A stretch of 64,000 nucleotides of DNA from Coccinella septempunctata (GCF_907165205.1 NC_058190.1:40412116-40476115), one strand, 5' to 3'. Positions 1 to 12,132 are shown, counted from the first letter of the stretch. Program-made: numbers and translations. The notes: generated by a model not told the origin, from the sequence alone.

Positions 1-833
1 ACATTGAAACCACTCCCTGCGTGTCATGCCACACACTTCATTCAATTGATCTGCAATACATAAATGTTTGATTACCTTGAAAGGAACATTTTCTTTGACG
101 TCCTTCATTTTTTTCCGCATTTTTGCATCCAGATACAGAATTGATGAAGATGTTGTGTTTTATATTGTAATTCATCGACAATCAGGATGTTACAATAGTA
201 TTAATTGATATTTTCTAAATTTTATCACGAATATAGTGCTGGATATTTGCAAGATAAACGAATCGATGGAATTATAAAAGGATCCACTGAAATCTTGTCG
301 AATTATCATTATCAGCGAAGGACTAGAGGGTATACATAAATGTGCAATAAACTCTCAAAGTCAACTTTCTAGACTCTAGAGTGAAAGTTAAGAAATGCAT
401 ACAAGATTTCTCGAGAACAAGGAGAATATTCTGTACCATAATTTTTTCTAACAATAAATAATAACCATTTCAACTGTACTCAGTGGGTCAATAGTTTGAG
501 TGCATTCGAGAAACAATGCTAATGTTTGTGGGAGTTTATATGAGAGAGGAGTATTGATAAACTGTGTTTAGCTGAAGTTTATTTCAACAATAATATTGAA
601 TTCATTTGGGTCAGCATTATAGAATGAACCATTCTTATTGGGGACATACTTTGGGTGAATTATTTGAAGACTTATGAAATAGTCTGTGTAAATTTCCGAT
701 GTATCTTCAGCAATAATTATTCTAGAAACTCACAGTCTGCATATTTATGGCAGGGAGATTAGGTGAAACCTTTTGAGAATTCGTCCACCAATTTTTTATT
801 AGTTTCTCTTTACTCCCTGCGTATAGTAATATA
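1..833. other. AT-rich intergenic DNA, nothing recognised
   Basis: No exon-like reading frame, RNA gene or clear repeat end is visible here. The sequence is AT-rich with short open frames only. Confidence 0.5.
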
Positions 834-1488
834 CAGGATGAGTCTTTGACTCGTCCAATTATTTTGACAGTAGATTCTTGAGATCAAAATAAACACTTTT
901 TTTCTTTACCATCTTTTCAGAATCGGCTTGGTTTAAAAGATACACGCTGTTAGAAAAACAAAAAAATTTATTTTCAATTCTATATCACTAACGGTTTTAT
1001 CGAATGCAATGAATTTCGGAATATAGTTTTTCATTTATTTGATGAATCTTTTTCGAACACAAGATATCGCCCATGTCTTTCAGTTTTTTCATTATGACCA
1101 TTACGTACCATGAAAATACTGAAAGTTCAAAGAACCCAACTTTTGAAACTAAGTTGGACGCTATCTAATGAATTTAGGAACTTTTTGTGAAATAAGTATT
1201 CTTTATATTTTCTCATATAATACGTCGTTTTCTTGTAATTCGTTCAAAAACTAAAAAGTATCTGTGAAATTTGAAAAATTGGGTACTTTGGCTGAATACA
1301 ACACTGTTTAAAAGATTCACAGATGTGTAGTGTTTTGTTTTTCCAGGGGTGGCACAGCTCATTATGAAAACTTAAAATGGCTAAATCTTTTTATCAGGGC
1401 CCAATCGGAATAATGGAGTAAGAAAAAGTGTTTAACAGTCAAAAGAATTGACTGTTAAAATATTTGTACGAGTCAAAGACTCACCCTG
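834..1488. mobile_element. Family A MITE, copy A1
   Basis: The left end reads CAGGATGAGTCTTTGACTCG and the right end is the inverse, closing with CACCCTG. Both ends abut TA, as expected for a TA target duplication. The inverted terminal repeat extends roughly 100 bp (AGTAGATTCTTGAG and its complement are present near both ends). There is no coding capacity. The same element recurs six more times in this window. TA target and size fit a non-autonomous Tc1/mariner-like element (inference). Confidence 0.8.
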
Positions 1489-2440
1489 TATATTGCACTC
1501 AAAAGTTAAAATATGATGTAAAATTTCAGCAAAAGAAAGGGAAAATGAGGTTGAATGACATTGTATAAAAAAAAGACGGTTTTATTGTAATTTTTCACAC
1601 GAGAGATTTGAGCTTCTGGTGAAGAATTTGTTTGTTGCAGTGATACTACTGAGTTACGAATACGATCCTAGATTGTGTTTCCAAATATAGCTCTACTTGA
1701 CTAACAGACATTTTTGATTCCGTTTGAAGTAATGTCCGTCTTCATTACACACATTTGGTTATAGATTAAGATAAATGGTAGTTATTTCGAATTGCTATTA
1801 GTGATAGCAGGCGCCATATTATGAATTTCGAACAATCAACTGAATGCTTGAAACATTGAAACAGATAAAGCTTAATGCTAGCTTAATAGTCTGTGGTAGT
1901 TCATCAGACTTCAGACTTATTGTTTGGATGATATTATCTTTTGAATAGGATTCATTGGACTATTTGTATCAACATGAATTATTCTTTGAACGTTTCGCCA
2001 TTAGTTTTCTTCAGGGATAACCTAATTTTCAACCAAAGAGTTTGTCGGTGTGGTTTTAATGATTTTCGTTTTGTTTAGGTATTTGTTATTTGGTTATATA
2101 TAGAAACTTACCGTTTATTTTTGTATATATCACAGATGTATTTCAAAAGTCGAAAACTGAATACAAATACTGCCTTAATTCGATGAATGGTTATAAAATA
2201 TCAACCAGATCAGATTAAACCTCATCACTTTACTTTTCCTTTGAGCCTATCTAGTAGGGCAGAAGGCCATGATATTTATGCAACAAATTTTCTCTAACAT
2301 TTCAATATGTTCAACGAAACCAACCAACTCTGTACAAGATACAAATTTGAAATACTCGCTTTGAATGAAAAAAAAATGATATTTTGAACTCAGAAAAGAA
2401 AGGCCTTTCAAACCTTACCTCATCTTCCCTATTCAATATA
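1489..2440. other. Intergenic DNA between two family A copies
   Basis: I see no gene. The stretch is AT-rich and contains no element end that I recognise. Confidence 0.5.
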
Positions 2441-3026
2441 CAGGGCGAGTCTTTGATTAGTACAAATATTTTAACATCAGTAGATTCTTGAGGACAAAAG
2501 GAACACTTTTTCCTTTACCATTTTTTCAGAATCGGCTCGGTTTGAAAGATACGTTGAAAAACCGTGAAAAAAATTATTTTAGTTCTATCTCACAAACGGT
2601 TTCATCGAATGGAATGAATTTCGAAATATTATTCATTCATTTGATGAATCTTTTTCGAATACAAGATATCACCAACGTTTTCCAGTTTTCTCATTATGAC
2701 CATTACGTACCGTGAGAATACCCAAAATTCAAAGATCCCAACTATATCTAACGAATATTTGGACGTTTTGTGATATCAAAGTATTCTTCATATTTTCTCG
2801 TATAATGCGCCGTTTTCGAGTAATTTGATATTCAAAAATAAAAAAAATCTGTGATGTTTGAAGGCAATTTTGTTTCTCCATGGGTGGCATAACTGATTAT
2901 AGAAATTCAGAATGGCTATATCTTTTCATCACGGTCGAATCGGAAAAAATGGTATAGGAAAAAAGTGTGTCTTATGACCTCAAGAATCTTATGCAAAAAA
3001 TTCGTACGTGTCAAAGACTCACCCTG
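2441..3026. mobile_element. Family A MITE, copy A2
   Basis: Starts CAGGGCGAGTCTTTGATTAG and ends GTCAAAGACTCACCCTG. TA flanks both sides. The interior shares the family segments seen in A1 (the CGTACCGTGA stretch and the GGGTGGCAT stretch). It is about 70 bp shorter than A1, with internal losses. Confidence 0.8.
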
Positions 3027-3140
3027 TATAAGGGTCCTGGTTGTAACACTAAGGTTTGAAGTGATACGGTTTTTTTATTTGTTCCTGTAATCAAAAATCG
3101 AGTGTTTTTATATTATTGCCTCTCAGAGGCAGGTGATGTA

Positions 3141-4505
3141 CAGGGTGGGCAAAATTCGTTGTCTACTGAAGGGATCTCGGGAACTATAGCAGCTAGAAGA
3201 AAACGGACGACACATTCTCGAGCTCTTTTTTCTTGACTAATCCAAAACTGAAAACAGATCCAGCCTAACGTTCATAGATTTCGAGTTATCAACGAAAATT
3301 GAGAAATTGTCATTTTCAATGAAGCTGAATAACTCTTTTATTTGAACTCGTATTCGAAATCCGTTGTTACATTCTACAGGCACTTTTTTATGAGGAATTC
3401 GAATATGATATCGTCAAATTTTTTGATCCAGTCATTTTCGAGATACGACAGGGATTTCTGATTTTTCAAATGTAAACTAAAGTTGAAAGTCCTTTCATTC
3501 TGCTGCAATTTTTTTGCTGATTTCAAAAATGTATCATATGTCGATATTTACATGAATATAACAAAAAAATTCAATACTTTATCCTGCTTTTCGATTCACT
3601 GTTGAATTTTTAGTAGGCTAGCGTATCCATAGCGAACGTTAAAAATGTATTATGGTTTGTGAACTCCACATAATCCTATGTGAACTCAAACTTGTGTGAT
3701 AGGAATCACAGACTGTCGAATAATTATTTCTTTTATATATCGAGATCGATATCCTTCAAAAGAGAGTAAAAGACTTTCGTCTGATTATTAAAGAAGAAAA
3801 TTTATTCAATTATACGAAAGCTGTCTATAATCATAATTTTTACAAAAGTAAGATGATGAAAAATAGGTACGTCTGTCCACGGTAGTATTCGAATTGTAAA
3901 CCATCGTAAGATAAGCATGCCAAACATCGCGAGAACAAACGATGGCAAATTAATCATCGAAATATTTATTCAGCAATCCGTGATTTCAATCATAGAGGCT
4001 CAGGTTCACAAAATATAATGCATATTCAACGGTTGCTATGGTTACGCCAGCCTACTAAAAATTCAACAGTGAATCGAAAAGCAGGAAAAAGTATTGAATT
4101 TTTTTTCTTATGTTATATTAATGTAAATAGCAACATATGATACATTTTTGAATTCAGCAAAAAAATTGCAGCAGAATGAGAGGACTTTCAACTATAGTTT
4201 ACATTTGAAAAATCGGAAATCCCTGTCGTATCTCGAAAATAACTGGATGAAAAAATTTAATGATATCATATTCGAATTCTTCATAAAAAAGTGCCTGTAG
4301 AATGTAACAACGGATTTCGAATACGAGTTCAAATAATTGAGTTATTCAGCTTCATTGAAAATGACAATTTCTCAATTTTCGTTCAGAACTCAAAATCTAT
4401 GAACTTTAGGCTGGATCTGTTTTCAGTTTTGGATTAGTCAAGAAAAAAGAGCTCGAGAATGTGTCGTCCGTTTTCTTCTAGCTGCTATAGTTCTCGAGAT
4501 CCCTG
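3141..4505. mobile_element. Family B fold-back element, copy B1
   Basis: Begins CAGGGTGGGCAAAATTCG. Two arms of about 495 bp (3171 to about 3665, and about 4007 to 4503) are inverted copies of each other around a loop of about 340 bp. Examples are GGATCTGTTTTCAG near the right end against its complement in the left arm, and the paired AGCCTACTAAAAATTC segments. The last 30-odd bases of the right terminus are missing, and the element runs directly into copy B2. No open frame looks real. Confidence 0.75.
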
Positions 4506-4507
4506 TA

Positions 4508-5120
4508 CAGGGTGGGCAAAATTCGTTGTCTACTGAAAGGATCTCTAGAACTATAGTATCTAGAAAAAAACGGATGACACATTTCCGAGCTTATTTTCGG
4601 AGAAACAAAGAATGGTGAAAACCACAGCCTCCTTCGATAACTTCGTTTTTGAGTTTGACAATTTCGTAAAGTTCTCGTAACTTTTTTGTCTTTGAAGTGA
4701 CAAACCTGAAACTTGAACCTTCTGCAGACACTTTTTTATGTAGAATCCACTGATGAGCTCAAAATATTTTTTCATTTCGAATCATTAGGTGAACTTTAAT
4801 TTTTTTGCAATGCTAACTTTTATTGAATTTTTTTATTTTTGAATTGGAAAAAATCTTTTGTCAGTAGATACGTATGAAAGTGCCTAAGAAGGTTCAAGTT
4901 TCAGATCTGTAACAACAAAGACAAAAAAGCTATGAAAACTTTTCGGAATCGTCAAAATCTCAATTTTTGTTTATAACTCGAAATCTAAAGAGAAAGACGG
5001 ATTCTGTTTTTAGATTTGGATTAGTCATGAAAAAAGAGCTCGAGAATGTTTCATCCGTTTTTTTCTAGCTGCTATAGTTCTCGAGTTCCCCTCAGTAGAC
5101 AACGAATTTTGCCCACCCTG
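4508..5120. mobile_element. Family B fold-back element, copy B2
   Basis: Intact ends: CAGGGTGGGCAAAATTCG on the left and its complement ending CCCACCCTG on the right, flanked by TA. The arms of about 230 bp pair through segments such as AGACAAAAAAG and the CTTTTTTGTCT stretch. It abuts B1 head to tail, sharing the junction CCCTGTACAGGG. Non-coding. Confidence 0.8.
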
Positions 5121-5227
5121 TACAAACGGTATCAAAATTACGCTCAACTATGTTCGTTTGCCTAGTCTAGTATTGTCAATACTTTTGACTCCCTGTAGAC
5201 GCTTACTCGACCGATGAAAGAGCATAC

Positions 5228-5378
5228 CCAGTGGCGGATTTGCCTTAAAGCCAAGTAGGCCCGGGTCTAGGGCTGCCAATAGTGGCAAAAAACAGAGTGG
5301 GTGAAAATTATCTGACCAAATTCCACATTCTACATGGGCAAGGGCCTGTGGCGGCAAGAACCGAAAATCCGCTACTGG
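5228..5378. mobile_element. Short 151 bp inverted-repeat element with 6 bp target duplication
   Basis: The left end CCAGTGGCGGATTTGCC mirrors the right end, which reads AAATCCGCTACTGG. The element is bounded on both sides by GCATAC (5222-5227 and 5379-5384), a perfect 6 bp direct repeat. No coding capacity. The superfamily is not certain. It is more GC-rich than its surroundings. Confidence 0.7.
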
Positions 5379-5384
5379 GCATAC

Positions 5385-6744
5385 CTCAGATTACAGATTA
5401 GCTTCTTCTCTTCCTACCATTTAATCTTCATAATCCACAAGTATCCACGACGCTCCAGTAAATGCCCATTTAACATCGTGGCCTCCCCTACTATCGGTGT
5501 TTTTACCATATCACTTAAAAGAGCTCAAATCCAAGGCAATATCAATTATTATGCTTGCTCCATTGACTCGAACTACATACCTAGATGAATTTCTCATGCA
5601 AATATTCGAAATCGCACCATAAAAACATACATATACAATGAATGTATATGGAAAAAAAACTTTATCTGATGCAAAACAATTTTATGCGATTCGTCTATAA
5701 GAACTCCACATCAAAGGACGCCCACTCAATCAACAGTGATAACTTCATAAGGCCCAATAGCCAAATAGGGAATTCGCCGATGGCTGCATACAGCGCCAAG
5801 GAGAGACGACCAATCGCAAGAAAAAGAAAATCTTTTTGTTTAACGGTCCGGTCACGTCCAAATGTATTCAAAGATGCAATTTTATTGTTGGCCGTCTGCG
5901 AAACACGTTTGTTTATGGACATAAATCAGCATGAAATTATGCAGGAACGATAATGTTTTGACTCGGACAATAATCAATAAATTTGAAATTTAATTGGTCC
6001 CATTGGGACTAGGCCAAGAGCTATTCCGGTTCGAAAACAATTCCACCTTGTCCGCCGACAGTTTTCTTTCGATGATAATGAAATAATGACTGATTCATTC
6101 ATTATCGAAGACGTAATCGATAATTTGTTTGGGTGCGAAAAATATCTGCGGACGAGGTTCTCAGAATCGTTCTGTGGGTCGGATCTGATGAATATGCGAC
6201 CTTGGATGCGACGACGGTGTGCAGTTTGGGGGTTCCGTTCACCGGATGAAAACGATTTGGTCGAGCTCTGCTAAAAATGCTGCTATGGAAAATCCGCGTA
6301 CGGGGGTGCTATTATTCTGTTGTTACACCATTGTGTATTAACATTTTTGGCTTTATACTCAGTGATTACACTTGAAGCCAGAATAATCGCCTGATGCTAA
6401 TGGGTCACAACATGAACCAAGTATTCGGTTAAGGAAAAATATGTAATTTGGGTCTGACCATCATTAGTTTTGGTGCATGATGTTTCGGTCAAAATTTCAC
6501 ATTTTCCTTCAACCATATCCAGGGTCATCACAAATATTAGAGTAATTTCGGGTAATATGTCACACCATAAGCATTTTTGGAAATAAAATATGAAATTTAT
6601 AAGATCGAACAATCTTTATTCGATGTATCTCTTCTTTGAACTTAAAAGTAAACAACAATGATAAATTAAAGCTGATTCACATCGAGACATAACTCAAACA
6701 ATCCTTCTTGTCAAAATTAATTATTCGTTAGAATTTAAACGAGG
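5385..6744. other. Intergenic DNA, nothing recognised
   Basis: Several open frames of 60-100 codons exist, but none shows a domain, a convincing start or splice sites. A short inverted motif (CATATACAATGAATGTATATG) lies at about 5630. The stretch at about 5990-6320 is less AT-rich than its surroundings. No gene call is supported. Confidence 0.5.
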
Positions 6745-6749
6745 TAGGT

Positions 6750-6969
6750 CAATATGGCCCAGGCATTGTAAGGTGGGTTTTCTTCCTAATTTCTCAAAAG
6801 TTGCTTTCTAGGCTGGTAGATCTTCTTTAGATGCCAAACGTCTCAAAGTTGTTCGGGGTATATTGTACAGTTTGGTAGCTTTCAGCCTTTCAATTAACCC
6901 ATTTTCTTCTGTTCGTTTTTTTCATGAACTCCTTGCACCAAGTTTGTCGTTTCGTTTCTGCAACGCCAT
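6750..6969 (-). pseudogene. Degraded pogo/Tigger-like transposase N-terminus (psq helix-turn-helix)
   Basis: Read on the minus strand from an ATG at 6969, the translation contains NIPRTTLRRLASKED followed by KLGRKPTL. This is the arrangement of a psq-type helix-turn-helix and the linker GRKP motif in pogo/Tigger-like transposases and related domesticated proteins. At least two in-frame stops interrupt it, and no DDE domain follows. What I see is the motif pair; the family assignment is from knowledge of pogo-like proteins. Alternative: chance similarity in a short frame. Confidence 0.4.
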
Positions 6970-6984
6970 TGTCTTGGGAGAAAA

Positions 6985-7536
6985 AAAATAACCGTTTAGA
7001 TTAATTTAGAAAGACGGAGATAACGGGTGGGCAATATATCCTGGTAGTCTTTATAAGCCACCTACATAGTGGGCCATAATGTCCGAAGGGTTCTTTTCTG
7101 ATCATAAAGAATAGGTATAACCTAAGAATTTGAGGACAATTCTTTCAGAAAATGCCACTACAAAATAGTCTTATAGATTATCTAGAGACAGTCAAATGAA
7201 GAGCCTAGACGATATGGAGGTTACGTACCCCAGTACAGTTGGTTAGTTTTGGAAAAATCGGTACAGGCCATATTGGCCGCATAGGCCATATTACCCGAAA
7301 CTACTCTGCATAATACAGGGTGTTGTGAACATTCAGCATCATGTGCATCATGTGGTTTGGTGAAATAAAATATTTCAATATGATACTAACTCTTGGAATA
7401 GTGGTAGTCCGCGAGACTTGCTCAGGTAGGAGACTTAAACCACCTCAAATATTTCAATTCAAATTTCGCGCTACCGGTATCGTAAATAGCTTGCGACATA
7501 CTCGTAACAAGGCACAACTAGTGGCTGCTCCATTTT
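6985..7536. other. Intergenic DNA with GGCCATATTGGCC motif and a solitary CAGGGTG end
   Basis: Contains GGCCATATTGGCCGC close to a second GGCCATATT (7265-7292), and a solitary CAGGGTG next to TA at 7315. A related string (GGTCAATATGGCC) sits near 6745, so the region may be the remains of the same pogo-like insertion. No gene seen. Confidence 0.4.
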
Positions 7537-8260
7537 GGCCGCCATCAGAACAGTTCGCGAGTGAGAGGGTTGAACGTGATTTTGTTGTTAGGAAGTAAGA
7601 AATTGAATAATTTTTGTTTGTTACACTGTCTGAAAAGTGTAATAGGTGCGTGGTGTTATTTAGTTTAATTGCTTTCATTGATTAATATTGTTTTACAAAC
7701 GATGAGCCTTTTTTATAACAGTTGTAAAAGTTTCTAGAAAACATCTGTTTAATTGACTAAAAGAGGGTGTGGGAGACTTGATCCGTGCTATGGTCGGGAG
7801 ACCTAATCAGTGGTCTAACTTTCACGCACTGACCTTAGATAATAGTTTGCTTCAAAAAAAGAAAATTGAATAATAGAAATAAATATAACAAATTATACGA
7901 AGGTTCACAAGAGTAAAAAACATCTAGGAAATAAGTGAGGGTGACTCTGAAATAGAAAATATGCATTTCATACGCTGATACATCTGATGATGAAAACCTT
8001 GACATAGGACATCGTTGGTCATTGGAAATTGTTTTCTTTCAATGTTTTTCCTGATGAACAAACTTATGGGTCAAGTCTCTCTCGCCCCCTGTTCAACTCT
8101 CCCATGGGTTAGGGAGACATGAGCCAATTTTCGGTTCCTAAAAAAAGACTTGCTGTACTCAAAATGTTCATCTCCCCATCACTCTAGCGTTACCTATTTG
8201 GGCATGATATCTTCACGCAAAAAAATGAGTTGCTACCATTTACACTTTGCAATCATAGAT
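7537..8260 (+). repeat. Dispersed repeat family H, copy H1
   Basis: This about 720 bp segment is present again in opposite orientation at 56552-57312. Shared strings include GGCGTGGTGTTATTTAG-like and CTATGGTCGGGAGAC segments and CCGAAAATTGGCTCATGTCT (complement). It contains several GGGAGAC-TTGA-CC-like motifs. No domain is recognisable in its frames, so it is an old dispersed element of unknown class. Confidence 0.65.
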
Positions 8261-10042
8261 GAACAGCACCAAAAAATTTTTTAAATGCCTTTTCGCCTGC
8301 AAAAAAATCTGATTTATTTAGTTCTTGTCAGTTTTTGGTTTCTAAGAAAAAATTAAAAACTGTTATTCAGGTTCCATCTTCAGGGGGTCATTAAGCAGGG
8401 GGTCTCAAACAAAAAGTTCATATAAAAGACCCAGCCTATTTTTGAATAACTCTTCTAGCTCCCATAGAATGTCATTGCTGCCTCTGTTCTGGTTTCTAAT
8501 GAAAAATTAAAAATTTCCTTTCCGATGACATCTTTAGGGGCTGAATCTATGCAGACGCTGCCTCAATTAAAATTATATGGAAGACCCCCCACAAAGTATT
8601 TTTGACAAAAAATCTCTTCTTGAATTTCTTCGCAACTTTTCTTTTACACCCTGTGTATCAAGATACATTTTTGACGTGAAATCAGGGAATTAAACACAAC
8701 TTCCAGCCAATCAGCAGTACAGTACAGTAAATTTAAACCTATCCCTGTGGTATCCCAATGTTCAGGTTGGCAATTTGAAACCTCCAAGTTAGTGTTAGTT
8801 GGAAATTCTGGAATCATCTGGCTATTGACTCCACGTCCTTGCTTTCTCATTTTTTAATTATTTAAACGTTCCTCGATATTCCTTTAGGACGTATAAATAT
8901 CATCGATTGTTTTTTCAAGATATTTTCAGAAGTCCGAATCTGCAAAGGAGAGTTTTTGGTTGACATCCAGAGTACCCTAAATGGGCTTTCCCCTTTGGGA
9001 AAAAAATTAATTCGCCCTCAATTGAGGTCGTTCTTACTCTTCCTCAAACCGAGTGGTCTACGAGTACAACTAAAAGTAGGAAGCAACCGTTCTCGAACAC
9101 GAACTTTTTAAAACCGAGGAATTGCCTCGAACTATACGTCTCTCGCGTGGAAGGAAAGTTGCATTTACAGCTCTCACACCACACAATTTCGACTTGATTG
9201 AGGAACTGTTCTAGGATGAAAATAATATACAATTTGAAGATAATTCCCCCTCACTTATAGCCGTCATAACGAATGTCCGAGCCTAAAAAAAGATGACCCA
9301 GTTGGTGCACCGCAACGAAGGAAGGAATATGAATGCAATCAACTGCTAATCTCTCCATAGAAAATTGAAAATGAATAAGGAGGGTCATCAACCTCAGCAA
9401 ACCTCATCTAGGTCAATGATTCTGTCTGGGAGAAGACATGGATTCCTAGACTAGTACTCATCGTTGGGCATGGTATTTATTGTAGCATCCACATATCGAA
9501 TATTAATAATATATATATCCGCTGTGTGTTTGAAGGTAACACCACGCCTAGAGCTCAACGGTACCTTTTTATATCTATTCGATGACGTCAATTCGCTCTA
9601 TTCAATTTTGGGGTTACGTAATTCTGAGGTCTGGCTAGCATCCGTGGATTTGTAATTATGCTTGATGTCTGTCCGTACTGACAGTCGCAAGAAATTCTAC
9701 CACGGATAAGACAGATTCCAAGAAACTAAATTATGTAGAAAAATTGGATATCATCGTTCAATCCACTCAAATTATATTTGAAAATTTTTATCAACTCAAT
9801 TACTTCGAATTAACTTGCGTCAGTCAATGATAAAAGAAAGCGAGAGAAAATAACAATTTTAAAATAAGTATCTTTTTATTGAATTACAGTTTACAAAGGG
9901 TGTTTAAAGAGGCCATCCTGGGCTCTAATATGTACTTATTACCTTCTTATAAATGATTGATTTATTCTGCTTGCATGTATCATTTCAGTTGCTGAAAATT
10001 TTCAAAACGAGGTTTACATTAAACTAGGCGTAAATACACTTA
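8261..10042. other. Intergenic DNA, nothing recognised
   Basis: Two related segments with TTTCTAA-GAAAAATTAAAAA (about 8338 and 8497) suggest a weak internal duplication. A solitary ACACCCTG occurs at 8647. No gene is supported. Confidence 0.45.
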
Positions 10043-10159
10043 TACTCCATTCACATTTATTTTAGCAGTCCGTTGGCCATGAAATAATTTTCTTTAGTTT
10101 TTGTAACTAGAACGGAGTAAGGTTGGCAACATGAAATGTCGTTAATGTCATAACGCCGT

Positions 10160-10312
10160 TGCCTCTGTTGCGTTCACAAACTTACTCAGAGCAAGCTCTG
10201 AGTAAGCTCTGATTAACCGAAGCGTTCACAAACGTACTTTTAGTTCCTCAGAGTATGCTCTCTGAGCATGACCATACTCATACTCTACTCTGGGAGTAAG
10301 TTTATGAACACA
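10160..10312. mobile_element. Small palindromic element nested in D1
   Basis: The ends GTTCACAAACTTACTC and GAGTAAGTTTATGAAC are inverted copies. The interior is rich in CTCAGAGCAAGCTCTGAG-type palindromes. D2 and D3 lack these about 150 bp at the equivalent position (CGTTGCCACAACTAATATCA), which gives two empty-site alleles. No clear target duplication is visible. Confidence 0.65.
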
Positions 10313-10529
10313 CCCCTCAACTAATATCAGTTTTTATTATGAAAATGCTGAAATTGATTGAAAAAAGAAACTGGGTTTCGGGAAGTGCTATTCAGAATTC
10401 AGGTCCGCTCATTCAAATAGTTATAAAATGATATTCTAAAATCCACAATACGTCAGACGGTAGCGAACATATTCAATGTAAGAGAATTTATATAATGTTT
10501 GATCTGAATCTAAGCGACTTATATTTCAG

Positions 10530-10640
10530 CTGAATATTTCCACAATCAGAAAGATTGTGAATGCAGAGGATGACGAAGAATTTCCTTCTATTGGGAGACC
10601 CAAAAAAGTGGTGGCATTTGAGAATTTCATGTTTGAGTGA
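10530..10640 (+). pseudogene. Exon-like transposase fragment in D1
   Basis: An AG acceptor preceded by TTATATTTC opens a 36-codon frame containing NISTIRKIVN, an acidic stretch, then SIGRPKKV, ending at TGA. A helix-turn-helix followed by GRPKK is typical of the N-terminus of IS630-like DDE transposases. The same frame is open in D2 and D3 despite divergence, and D3 has an 18 bp in-frame deletion. No catalytic domain is present in any copy. Confidence 0.4.
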
Positions 10641-11408
10641 ATTAATGCGAAAAGTTTACTACAGGATTTTCGGTGAATGTCATCGTAGAATAAGTTCCCG
10701 AAAATTGATTTTCTACTTTTCATTTGACTTGTCCTATACATTGTAAATGTCTTAAGGTACCAATAAATACCTAATTATTATTTTATCAATGTATTAAGAT
10801 GAACAGCCATAAATACGCGCCAGTTGTCCTGTTAACTGTTTCTGCATGTGAAATTTTTGTTCAAAGGTGAAGTTCTTCTTGACTTGAAACTTCCTTTAAT
10901 TCCTTCTACTCATATTGATGCAAGATGATTTTTGTTGAAGAATTTAACATTCTAGTAATTATCTGTTAATTCCTTCGGGAGATACCCATTCCCAACTGCT
11001 TCATCATATACATTTCATCTTCGGGTTAATATTTTTGAAATCTACAACTAATGTAACGTATTCAAACTTTAGCCAAAGAAGATAACGAACATTAACTCTC
11101 CTCAAGCTAGTGCATATTATGATATTATACTGATCTCTTGTATTTTTCATGCTAATAATTGGACTTGGTATGTCTTCAATCAGTTTGCATAAACTTCAAT
11201 TATGTTCGTCACATATTTTCCGAAGAGATTCGACATTGTGATGAAATACGTAATAACAGAAACTTTTACGTAGGACGGGCAACAAAGCGTTGATTTAAAA
11301 CCCAAAAATGTTTACAAACGTCATAACTCCACATTTTCGTACTATATGGAATGGAATGTGTCAAATTTCCATGGCCAACCGAGTGCTAAAATGAAAGTGC
11401 ATGGACTA

Positions 11409-12132
11409 TATATACAACAAAGGAAACAAAAAAATTTGACAAAAGTTGACAGAAAATTTCTGTTAACATCCCTGGGTAGAAAAGAACGAGGTGGAAACGA
11501 TGTTTTAATTCGCTTCCCCACCACTGAGTCTAATTTCCTGAATCCATTCAAGCATCCGCCACTGATCTTCCTTGGGAGATTTCAAGGCATCACCGGCATA
11601 GGAAACGGAAATTCATCATTAATTCCTTACGTCTAGTAAATGATCACCGAAGATGAGGCAGGTGTATAAGCTTGACTTCATTTCCTTCTTGTTTTTCAAG
11701 TCGTCAAGTTACACACTGTTGAGAAGTCGTTCCAAGCCAGCAGTGTTGTAATAGTTTTCTCAATCTGGGCTTTCGTCCAGTCGAGAAAAATTAATTCCTC
11801 CGTATCAATACGAGATTTATAAAGTTGAGATCTTCAATACTCATTTATGAGCAAATACTATTTATTCGATTTGGATTAAATAAGATAATTTAATTGAAAT
11901 TGATGGAAATGGCTCAATGAATCCTAGAATCAGATTTTAATCATCAATACTTTTACGTCAAAATCCCTCCGAATATTTCGGAATTGAAACTAATGTTGTG
12001 GAACTCATCTTTTCCGCAGAGATGATTTGACAATCATTAAAAATACCATTCTTTCCCAACTCATCTTTGAATATGAACAAAATGATGTATTTTGCGGAAA
12101 TAATCAAACTTTGATCAAAAAATTCTACACTA
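11409..12132. other. Spacer between inverted family D copies
   Basis: About 720 bp of unique-looking DNA separates the facing elements D1 and D2. I see no gene in it. Confidence 0.5.

Larger units (their letters stand above)
10043..11408 (+). mobile_element. Family D DNA transposon, copy D1
   Basis: The left end TACTCCATTCACATTTATTT mirrors the right end, where CCATGGCCAACCGAGTGCTA precedes GGACTA. The terminal inverted repeat is about 40 bp and ends in a GTTGGCCATG core. The neighbouring TA fits a TA target. Copies D2 (12133-13406, inverted) and D3 (30556-31680) share the whole interior. It carries a short exon-like frame (10530-10640) and a later nested insertion at about 10160-10312 that the other copies lack. 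Non-autonomous; probably of the IS630/Tc1/mariner group (inference). Confidence 0.8.

Noticed and set aside
2488..2715. 75-codon frame as a gene
   Set aside because: It lies wholly inside MITE A2 and is interrupted in the other six copies.
5642..5953. Overlapping frames of 103 and 75 codons on opposite strands
   Set aside because: No domain, no splice signals, and no supporting context on either strand.
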